Source of the DNA: Gordionus sp. m RMFG-2023
Taxonomy: Eukaryota; Nematomorpha; Gordioida; Chordodea; Parachordodidae
Length of the DNA: 64,000 nt
NCBI RefSeq assembly: GCF_954871325.1
Contig: NC_088775.1
Span: forward strand, 7,417,561 to 7,481,560
Direction: 5' to 3'
Shown here piece after piece: positions 57,301 through 64,000 of this stretch. The position numbers were made by a program, and so were the translations under genes. How positions within the stretch are numbered: position 1 is the stretch's first letter; each line of letters begins with the position of its first letter. The notes under the pieces were generated by a model, which saw only the letters and a list, made by a program, of their open reading frames with translations, ran no database searches and had not been told where the DNA came from.

Positions 57301-60300
57301 ACACATGGAAAATGATTTTTAAAATTTTTTTTGTCATTAAATGATGATTTAAAACAGTTCGAAAAAGATAATCATTTTTATAAATGTTTTTAATATTTGA
57401 TAACTTTAAAAAAAAAATGCCTAAGAATACTTAAGAGTTTTTTTTAAAGAGTGATATTTTCATTTTCTTCTAGGTGTTATAAAAACAAAGAAAAAAATTT
57501 GGATAAAACAACAAATTAAATAGAAAAAAACAAGCCTGAATATTAATTTTACAAAAAAAAGCGTAAAATTAGCAATAAAATATTTGTAGATTGTATTTAT
57601 CATAAGAATTGTAGTAGTTTAATGATTTTTTTTTAAATATCCCTAGCTAAAAGGTATAAATTTTTGAAGAATATAACCGAATACAAAAAAATTTTTAATA
57701 GTAACATATTTTAAAATGTTTAAGTTTTAAGAAAATACGTAGTGGTATAAGTATGAGTACATTGAAAAAAATTAAAATATGTATAGCGAACAAAATCAGA
57801 AGACAAGTGATATCGGATCGATATATCGGCTGATATCAACTTGTTCCGTTGACTAAAATAGACCTATAAGTTCCTCACAGTACTTGGTTTCCCAAGAGAA
57901 AAAAAAACTAAGATTCTTCCTTTTTTTTTCTAAGTTAATTTAAAAGACGCAAATGTAAAATAAACTTTTTATTAAATTTGAAATAATAAAAAAAATTAAC
58001 ATATTTTGCCTAAAACTCGGCCTTTTTATACCTTATAATTAAATAAATAACAAAATAATTTTCTAAAATAAAATATTAGGACTCATCCTGAGTCTTACAA
58101 TTCAAAGCCAAAATAAAAGAACACGCCGATGTTACAAAGCCATATTATTCCGCGTAATCAAAGTATAATAAAGATTATATAAAAAAAATATACAATAAAA
58201 TAAAACGACGATAAAGCACTAAATATGACATCTCCCCCCTTCCCTACTCCAAAGTTCGAGCCAGGGAGATCTTCCCTAGGTCTGAAATAAATCATTGAGT
58301 TCCTGGGTATTTACTCCCAGGTCCAAATACTCCTCATGTGTGATCGCTTGCCGTCCCGGCCTCTCCAAAACCATGGGTCGTCTCTGTTGGGGCCATTACC
58401 CCTTTCGGCTCTGGCCTCCTCTGCGAAGGAATGGATGTTCCCTGTATGGTCGTTGATTGCAAGGTGGCTGATTCCTCACCTCCCACGCTGGGGTCCCTCC
58501 TCCGGGGCACAATACTTGCGGGCAATCCCTTCTGACGTGTCCCTCCACTCCACAACGAAAGCACTGTAATCTTGTCTCCCATCGAAACAATTTATAATAT
58601 AAGCTAGAGATTTAAATCAATTTGATTTAATCATGCCAGCCCTAACTATAACTACAATCACTATTGTTTCAGCGTGGGAGGTGAGGAATCAGCCACCGTG
58701 CAATCAACGACCATACAGGGAACATTGATTCCTTCCCAGAGGAGGCCAGAGCCGACGGGGGTAATGGCCCAACGAGACGACCCATGGTTTTGGAGGAGCC
58801 GGGACGGCAAGCGATCACACATGAGGAGTATTTGGACCTGGGAGTAAATACCCAGGTACTCAATGATTTATTTCAGACCTAGGGAAGATCTCTCTCTACT
58901 ACCCCTGGCCCGAACTTTGGAGTAGGGAAGGGGGGAGATGTCATATTAAGTGCTTTATCGTTTTTTTATTTTATTGTATATTTTTTTTATATAATCTTTA
59001 TTATCCTTTGATTACGCGGAATAATATGGCTTTGTAACATCGGCGTGTTCTTTTTTTTGGCTTTGAATTGTAAGACTCAAGATGAGTCTTATTATTTTAT
59101 TTTAGAAAATTATTTTGTTATTTATTTAATTATAAGGTATAAAAAGGCCGAGTTTTAGGCAAAATATGTTAATTTTTTTTATTATTTCAAATTTAATAAA
59201 AAGTTTATTTTACATTTGCGTCTTTTAAATTAACTTAGAAAAAAAAAAGGAAAAATCTTAGTTTTTTTTTCACTTGGGAAACCAAGTACTGTGAGGAACT
59301 TATAGGTCTGTTTTAGTCAACGGATTTTATTCTCCGGTTCGGCACAACGTCAGCGCAATATCAGATCGGTTTTCATTAAATTTGTGTTGGTACACTACTA
59401 GCTTTAGATGCCTAATTTACGTCGACAAAAGATTCTCCTCCTAAGAGATTTATTTTGAAGAATATTCAACCTCATAAGTTCTATCACATATCTGACAAGG
59501 CTGATCATTGCTAAATTCTAACTCCAAATTTTGATCGAGGGTTTCCTCCAGATTTACATTAACTCTTCTCCTTCCCTTTTTTTTAAAAAAAATCCTAAAT
59601 GTATTTTTAATGCGATTGTAATTCATATTTGCTAGCCCATAATTCAAAGCTGGGAAATGTGATAGTTTTTTTTATTCAATCGTGGTGAACATTGTTTGGT
59701 TATTTACTAGCTTTCATCTTTAGAGTAATAACAATAAGCCGATGGTTCTTTTACTTGACCTATCCAGTTCTCACTGGCTAAAGGCAGGTTTACATATATA
59801 CACTGATTGGCAGGTGTCACTATTAGCCCAACATGCTTCATCATCGGGGAAATAGGGTAAAACTGGTTCTCAGATTATATCTCTTTGATGTTCTTTTTTA
59901 TTCTCTCTTCTTAACTAAAAAAACTAAATATTATTAACCAAAATAGGAACAAATCTATAGGCAGGTTGCGGCACTTCCCTTTAATATATGTCAAGCCATA
60001 TATTTTTTGTTAGGAATATAATAATAATAATCAAACGGGGCGATATGTCTGGGGGGTAGCGGCCAGCGGCAAAGGATATTATTTTTTAAAAAAATTTTGT
60101 ATCATAGGAAATAACGTTTAACAAATTTATTTTTTTTTAAAATATTTTTTTAAAAAAATAATAAAATTTGACCCATATAAGATAGATAAGCTTGAGATTT
60201 ATTTTAAAAATCATTTTTTCCCCTCCTTTTTCTCTTTCATTCTATCTTTCTTTCTTTCATTCTTACCTTTTTCTAGTAGCGAAGAAAATTTTCATTAGTA

Positions 60301-63300
60301 AAAATGTCAATTAATTAGGTGTATATGTTGTGAAAAAAAAAATCATAAGGTATTAAATTGTAATTATAATATTTAACATTATATGATACGATGTAGTAGT
60401 AAAAAATATACTTAATTATATTGTAGAACAAAAGTTTCATTAAAAAAAAATTTACAAAAATTACCTCGTTCCACAATTTATTTTCCTCGCGTTTCTTTTT
60501 TAATTCTAAATCGTTTTTGATTTAAATCGCGAAGTAAATAATCTAAATCGTGAAATTCAGATAAGTGATTTTTAAAAGAAAAAAATATTATAATAAATAA
60601 AAATTTTTTATTTGGGAATTTTTTGAATTATAAATCCAAATCCAATAGCTTCTGTTATTATAATCTCTTTATATTTTTTTTTAAAAAACACAAAAGATCA
60701 CGTGCATGTATACTGGAATACATTTCCGGTAAAAGAAAATATTCATATTTTAAAATGGCTTTTGAGAGTGATTTAAAATTGGGAGACTCTGAATCCCAGT
60801 GAATTCCATATCTTCGTAACGGCATCGTTATTCTATTTAAGCGCATTCTTTATTTCATCTTAAGTCATTTAACTTATTATTTCTTTAAATATTACTTACT
60901 TTATATATATATATCTCATCTTTAGGATTTATCCTTCTGTCTAGGGTTCCAAATTATCAGAGTTGTTAAGTATTTTTTTTTAAAGTATATGTATCTAGAT
61001 ATTATTAGAGGTATATCTATATCTATTGATTAGATATCTAAAATAGTTTTAAACTTATTCATATTTATATTAAATATCTGTCCCACGTTTCACTTTACCC
61101 AAATAGGTATTAGTAATGGGATAGGCTCTAAATCGCTAAAAATTGAGAATTTATCTTATATTTCCTAGAAAATCTTTAAAGTAAATTTGAAATTATATTA
61201 TTAGATGATTACTAAAAATAATACCAATTTGGGAATCAAAACTGGGAATATGGATGATATTTCCTTCATTTATTCCCCTAGCATCTATTAATATTAATTT
61301 TAAATTTACTTTAAAAATTTTCTAGGAGATATAAGCGGATTCCCAATTATTAGCGATTTAGAACGGGAACTGTTTTTATGTATAAATAAAATATCAAACT
61401 GAATAAAAAATGTTTGATTTAAAAATCCCATAATTTGAGTTTTAACAATTTCCCATTTTGGCATTATGCGAACCTCACTTACATAAATGATTGTAACGAA
61501 TGTATCTTGAAAATATATTATATCTGTATCTAGCTATATTTTTTAGCCATGTAATTGTTATTTCCATTTTAGGTCATATATCGGTATTTAGATACATTTG
61601 AAAGGTATTGAACTGCTGTCAGGGGTCTGCAGAAATCGATTTTCTAGGCCGGCTCCCGATTTACAATTTTTTCAGTTTTTAAACCCGAACCGACGGATTT
61701 TCGATTTTTTGCTTGTATGGGTTTTTAATTTGTTTATTTAAATTCGGTCCGGATTTTTAAACACTTCCATACCGGGTTTCGTAGTTATTAATATTTTGTT
61801 GTCAAATTAGATTACATCTTACTCATAAAATTATAAATAAATACATCATTATTATACATAATATGGTTAAAATAAAAAAAAATATCAATAAAATTTATTT
61901 AAAAAAAAATTAATTAAAACTATAAACAACATCTGGGAAGGGTGGAAGTGGAACAGCAGAATGGAATTAAAGGAAAATAAAATAAGATTTTTTAAAAAAA
62001 AAATATGTGTAGAATTATTTTCTATTTTTTTTGGGGGGGGGGAGAAAAAAATGTAATATTTTTAAATTTCTAAAAAGAACAAAAGGGAATAAAAATAAAT
62101 AAATGCAAAGAAGAAAATGAAAAGAGAGGATAATAAAAAAGATAATAAATACAAAAAAGCAAAATAAATAAATAAATGAAAAGGTACATAATTTACACAA
62201 AAAAAGAATGTAATTATAAAAATTCCAAGAAAATTTTTCATTACGTTACCAACCTTATATATAGGGTCAAAAGACGCGAAAAAAATAAATATTATTTATT
62301 AATACTAAAAATGATAATGATATAATAATATCGTTCACTTATATTACTTCAAAAATTTGCAATATCAAGTTTTAATAGGATGTCTAATTTGGGAGGACAT
62401 AGATTGCAGGCCAAACAATGCTAAAACTTTATTAAAAATTAATTATATTTTATTTTAGTTCGTGAAAAAAAATCAAGATATTTAGGATATTAAGATGTTA
62501 TATAGGCCATTTCGCGAATTTGTTTTTATATTTATTAAATTTAAATGAGGTTTCTCTTAATAATCTAGGTTTGTTGATAAGATTTGTCCCACCAATTTTC
62601 TTATTCAACCAATTATATCCTATCCGACTGAACTCGGAATGACATTTCTTCGAGCCTTAGAAATTTTACAACCATAAAATTAATTATCATCATTCAGCGC
62701 TTACAATTTTTCAGATTTCGTTGAATAATCATCTTTTTCGTATAGAGTCCAATCAATCACAAAAAAAAGGTTAGATTGGGTAAGGACTAGATTTATAAAA
62801 ATAGGTCCGATGGATGTCGCCATATATGTTACTTGATTAAAGTGTATCGACCTGGATACTAGAGGTCTATACCACTCGTTGTTTAAATTTTTTTAACCCG
62901 CCCGCCTATGCATTAATAGTTTTTATCAATATTCACCCGCTCGCTCATCTATCTAAAAATTTTGTTTAACCCGCTCAATATAATAAATCATTCGACGGTT
63001 TCCCAAATCGAAAGCATTTTCAAAAAAAAAAAATAGTGATTGGCATAAATTCAGGATCGATGTTAGAAAACAAATAGAATTTTTAAATCTGCGGACTGTT
63101 TTCGGGCTATGGGGCCGGTCTGAAACGTTTCATTTTCTTATTTAATATATTTTGTACGCTGTTCATGTTTCCAATTTCTCTTTTAAAAAAAAATCCGGGC
63201 TCGAACTTGTATTTTATTTCTAAAAATTTGGGAGGGGGGGGAATTTGATAAATTGTGTTTTTTAAAAATAAATATTATATATAAATTATAATTTATGACT

Positions 63301-63368
63301 CACAATTTTGTTCTAATAAGGAAATTCAACGTGTCAGGGTTGGTGATAAAATTATCCATATCTAAATA
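51093..63368 (-). CDS. COLGALT: Procollagen galactosyltransferase, 3' ten exons (5' end beyond window)
   Basis: The enzyme transfers galactose from UDP-galactose to hydroxylysine of collagen in the ER lumen. Exons (minus strand) are 63304-63368, 56550-56616, 54804-55065, 54578-54697, 54329-54411, 53948-54054, 53516-53648, 52411-52538, 51500-51763 and 51093-51300. All phases agree: 1437 bases, 478 residues plus stop. Matches recalled from COLGALT1/2 run in order: LDMDNFITNPDTLNFLI, SPMLTSGHYSNFWGAM, GCFKVPMIHSTYLIDL, VYMINLEKRPERRERML, GEIGCFLSHYQIW, VLVFEDDIRF, DYSYWTLSYALS, MVPVDEYLPIMFD, YPTHYTGDDLYFSDTED. The DMD, EDD and TGDD/SDTED acidic clusters stand where the DxD-type motifs lie in the family. 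The C-terminus is REEL (RDEL in human COLGALT1), an ER-retention signal. The signal peptide and about the first quarter of the protein are outside the window. COLGALT1 versus COLGALT2 cannot be assigned. Confidence 0.95.
51500..51763 (-). CDS. COLGALT: COLGALT exon, YSYWTLSY block with extra loop
   Basis: 264 bases. Encodes YFGRKRLVPPEREKYI, WPDYSYWTLSYALSHTGAQK and MVPVDEYLPIMFDMHPE. Between the last two, a loop of about 25 residues (SSKPINPLGSVPKDDSL) is longer than in vertebrates. Confidence 0.95.
52411..52538 (-). CDS. COLGALT: COLGALT exon, FEDD catalytic motif
   Basis: 128 bases. Encodes KVLVFEDDIRFEKDF, the EDD acidic motif of GT25, then a charged helix ending KMNWDLI after splicing. 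Donor gtgagt. Confidence 0.95.
53516..53648 (-). CDS. COLGALT: COLGALT exon, GELGCFLSH block
   Basis: 133 bases. Encodes NYKDPYHKRALTLGEIGCFL followed by SHYQIWRE, the signature GxxGCxLSH motif of GT25 enzymes. The donor follows GAG as gttatt. Confidence 0.95.
53850..53930. other. G+C-rich patch in a COLGALT intron
   Basis: AAGCCGCGGCCGCCGCTAAA and neighbouring CCGCCGCAG stand out from the AT-rich intron. They may be a worn end of the G+C-rich repeat family. No coding meaning was found. Confidence 0.35.
53948..54054 (-). CDS. COLGALT: COLGALT exon, start of GT25 domain
   Basis: 107 bases. Encodes VYMINLEKRPERRERML and GLDVTLINGIDG, the beta-strand and basic motif that open GT25 (LPS-type) glycosyltransferase domains. 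Confidence 0.95.
54329..54411 (-). CDS. COLGALT: COLGALT exon leading into the GT25 domain
   Basis: 83 bases. Encodes ASRFVPQPKLPTKNTMGFDK, matching PSRFISAPTKTPDKMGFDE, just before the GT25 domain. The donor follows AAG as gttttt. Confidence 0.92.
54578..54697 (-). CDS. COLGALT: COLGALT exon, inter-domain region
   Basis: 120 bases. Encodes VDMHICNNETFGHLLEPLKS and a helical LDDIKLYMHELKMDIL, matching VQMYVCNKEEYGFLPVPL...ESFMHVQLEVM. Acceptor ttaatag, donor gtaagc. Confidence 0.93.
54804..55065 (-). CDS. COLGALT: COLGALT exon, GYYKR...DDIIIFA block
   Basis: 262 bases. Starts GYYKRHDDYMPIVKREKKG, then CFKVPMIHSTYLIDLKKVF, and ends YNLTLDDIIIFAKSAQAS. A loop of about ten extra residues (NIRKDSGDKH) separates the conserved blocks compared with human. 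Donor gtatat, phase 1. Confidence 0.95.
55198..55470. repeat. G+C-rich hAT-like repeat copy in a COLGALT intron
   Basis: Begins CAGAGATCTGCAGAGATGTC, contains CGGCCCGGCCCGGGTTTTAT and GGGCCCGGTTCGGGTATTCG among A/T runs, and ends near GGCCTGTTGGTATCTGG. The best-preserved member of the family here. Confidence 0.6.
55480..56260. other. AT-rich intron DNA
   Basis: Contains a weak 66 bp duplication at about 55870-55995 (AACCTTAATAT...TTGCTAAAA twice) and otherwise nothing recognised. Confidence 0.45.
56268..56528. repeat. Tandem duplication, period 131 bp
   Basis: CTTATAAATAAAAAGCTTTG starts at 56268 and again at 56399. The units are almost identical to their ends at ATTATTTTTCGAA. The copy nearest the exon at 56550 ends just downstream of its donor. 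Confidence 0.9.
56550..56616 (-). CDS. COLGALT: COLGALT exon, APML/YSNFW block
   Basis: 67 bases, acceptor tttatag, donor gttaaa, completing the split codon of the previous exon and ending in phase 0. Encodes PLVSPMLTSGHYSNFWGAMN (human [20 protein letters not shown]). Confidence 0.9.
56640..56750. repeat. G+C-rich hAT-like repeat fragment
   Basis: Carries CCACCCGGATTTGAG, CGGACCCGGGC and CCCAGCCCGGCCCGGATTG, directly upstream (in gene direction) of the COLGALT exon at 56550-56616. Confidence 0.45.
56825..57015. mobile_element. Palindromic MITE, TAGTGTTGTTAAAC family, copy 5
   Basis: Left arm ATTTTAAACGACTTGATTTA... and centre (CCGAGGCCTGGAGAATTTTA, TCTCGAGGCGTAGGTAATAT) match the family. 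Both termini are worn. It lies directly against copy 6. Confidence 0.6.
57018..57227. mobile_element. Palindromic MITE, TAGTGTTGTTAAAC family, copy 6
   Basis: Starts TAGTGTTGTTAAAAAACTCG and ends in the inverted match GGGCTTTTTAACAATACTA. Inner arms carry CGATTCGGG...CGGGCCTG and a central TCTCGATGCTTACATAATAT. Confidence 0.75.
57845..59324. mobile_element. Palindromic LTR-retroelement fossil: two 3' halves head to head
   Basis: Two copies of the 3' part of one LTR element face outward. Each has a CCHC-bearing or adjacent gag-like segment, a polypurine tract (GGGAAGGGGGGAGA type) and a 386-base LTR starting TGTCATATT. LTRs lie at 57845-58230 (minus) and 58939-59324 (plus), with a TATAAAAAGG box and AATAAAA signal in each. 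The inner arms reach 58489 and 58672. The minus-strand half continues into a CFRCGVEGHVRRDCP zinc knuckle at about 58490-58575. The arms differ by only a few percent by eye, so the arrangement is fairly young. It is not a complete element. It lies in the first visible COLGALT intron. Confidence 0.8.
59450..59850 (-). CDS. Unassigned coding-like segments with a CxxC motif
   Basis: Two open stretches lie in sequence on the minus strand. The upstream one (about 59850-59715) reads HVGLIVTPANQCIYVNLPLA and SENWIGQVKEPSAYCYYSKD. The other (59647-59450) reads KKKGRRRVNVNLEETLDQNL and NDQPCQICDRTYEVEY. The composition is protein-like, and the basic patch with a CxxC pair suggests a piece of a transposon or other nuclear protein. 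I do not recognise the family. They are not COLGALT exons, since the flanking COLGALT exons already join in phase. Confidence 0.35.
59860..61110. other. AT-rich intron DNA
   Basis: Holds a G+C-rich patch at 60035-60080 (GGGGGGTAGCGGCCAGCGGC) and a minus-strand frame at 60658-60846 (YGIHWDSESPNF and so on) that I cannot assign. Confidence 0.4.
61113..61374. mobile_element. About 260 bp inverted-repeat MITE
   Basis: CTCTAAATCGCTAAAAATTG and TTTCCTAGAAAATCTTTAAA on the left are mirrored by CGATTTAGAAC and TTTAAAAATTTTCTAGGAGA on the right, with arms of about 80 bases. Target duplication not resolved. Confidence 0.7.
61617..61790. repeat. G+C-rich hAT-like repeat copy
   Basis: Starts CAGGGGTCTGCAGAAATCG and continues AGGCCGGCTCCCG, AACCCGAACCGACGG and CGGTCCGG among T runs. 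Confidence 0.55.
61800..63300. other. AT-rich intron DNA
   Basis: Homopolymer-rich. A GAGGTCTATACCACTCG ... ACCCGCCCGCC patch at 62860-62960 is probably a worn copy of the G+C-rich family. Nothing else recognised. Confidence 0.4.
63304..63368 (-). CDS. COLGALT: COLGALT exon carrying the first DxD motif
   Basis: 65 bases, acceptor ttttag, donor gtgagt, phase 0 in and 2 out. Encodes YLDMDNFITNPDTLNFLIRT, matching FVDADNLILNPDTLSLLI of the human enzyme. DMD is the metal/sugar-nucleotide-binding DxD. Upstream exons must lie beyond 64000. Confidence 0.9.
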
Positions 63369-63421
63369 CTAAAAGAATATGAGATGAGTAAAATAATGAA
63401 TCATATTAAACTTCGTTTTCC

Positions 63422-63622
63422 TAGTGTTGATAAATGGTTCTATTTTTTAAAAACGGCTGACTGAATATTTTAGCCATAATAAATTACGCATGCCTGTAGA
63501 TTATTCTCAAAGGTGGCAGAAAGGTTTGGGCATCTATTAACGCAATCTCGAGGCTTGCCTATTATTATTTTGGCCAAATTCTCAATTTAAAATTGGCTAA
63601 ATCGAGCCGTTCAAAAACGTTA
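63422..63622. mobile_element. Palindromic MITE, TAGTGTTGTTAAAC family, copy 7
   Basis: Left end TAGTGTTGATAAATGGTTC, arm AACGGCTGACTGAATATTTTAG, centre TCTCGAGGCTTGCC, right end TCGAGCCGTTCAAAAACGTTA. It lies just upstream of the first visible COLGALT exon. Confidence 0.7.
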
Positions 63623-63629
63623 ATTTTAA

Positions 63630-64000
63630 TTTTTGTTTTTTTTTTTACTTTATTCAAAAAAGTTTCTATGCCATTTATTTTTAGCTAGAAATCAATGTGG
63701 TTTTTATAGGAATTCATATAGAGTACAGAATCTTAAAACGCTACAAAATTGAGAATAGTTAGATGGGGAGGTGGGGGGAATTCTTATATACCATTTAAAT
63801 TGAATCATAGATGCAGCTAGGACTTTCCTATGAATGGGAAGGGGGCACTATCAGCTAAGTTATTCTGCTATAAACGTAATTAGAAGTCATTAGTAGGTCC
63901 ACTTATTTTGGACATTAGGCAATGTTATATTTTTATAAAAATTATTTTGGTTTTTCACTTTTTTAAAACAATTTTTTTTTTAATTTTGAATTATAGTTAT
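63630..64000. other. AT-rich intron DNA to the window edge
   Basis: Searched for the next COLGALT exon upstream (the HWSDSRYEHVMKLRQ block of the family) and found none. Confidence 0.5.

Noticed and set aside
58334-58590. Overlapping frames on both strands at 58334-58863 as host genes
   Set aside because: They lie inside the palindromic LTR-element fossil. Only the zinc-knuckle frame has a recognisable motif, and it belongs to the element.
20583-59324. Inverted duplications as chimeras of whole-genome amplification
   Set aside because: The arms differ from each other by a few to several percent, and by different amounts at the three loci. A laboratory artefact would give identical arms. This was judged by eye, and read support would settle it.
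60658-60846. Minus-strand frame (YGIHWDSESPNF and so on) as a possible COLGALT exon
   Set aside because: The COLGALT exons at 63304 and 56550 already join in phase across a split codon with no residues missing. The peptide matches nothing in the enzyme.

Overview
The window is strongly AT-rich, intron-rich eukaryotic DNA. Both host genes I recognise are animal genes with many small exons split by AT-rich introns: a fused lysine-ketoglutarate reductase/saccharopine dehydrogenase, and a procollagen galactosyltransferase, which is essentially animal-specific. I read it as an invertebrate animal nuclear genome loaded with DNA transposons. I cannot name the species from the sequence.

Layout. 1-3393: tandem repeats, one miniature transposon (MITE) and featureless AT-rich DNA. 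3394-26027, minus strand: a complete AASS gene in 23 exons. The joined exons give 3237 bases, 1079 codons including the stop, with every exon phase agreeing with its neighbour. Intron 1 carries a 4.9 kb Mutator-like (MULE) element. Other introns hold a LINE relic, an integrase fossil, several MITEs and a structured ~180 bp repeat. 26-51 kb: gene desert made of mobile DNA, namely a palindromic element coding for PHD-like and OTU-like domains, two hAT-type elements with perfect 8 bp target duplications, a LINE 3' end, a Ty3/gypsy fossil, satellites, and a 1.8 kb stretch almost free of G on the plus strand. 51093-63368, minus strand: the last ten exons (478 residues) of a collagen beta-galactosyltransferase ending in REEL, an ER-retention tail. 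Its 5' exons lie beyond the window. Its 6.7 kb first visible intron holds a palindromic LTR-element fossil.

The two genes lie in the same orientation. AASS works in the mitochondrial matrix (lysine to saccharopine to aminoadipate semialdehyde). COLGALT works in the ER lumen, adding galactose to hydroxylysine of collagen. I see no sign that they are co-regulated.

The most distinctive theme is repeated head-to-head duplication. Three unrelated element types (FLYWCH/MULE, OTU, LTR) each occur as inverted copies separated by roughly 180-300 bases. A second item of note is a dispersed ~180 bp family whose three copies keep nested hairpins through compensatory base changes.
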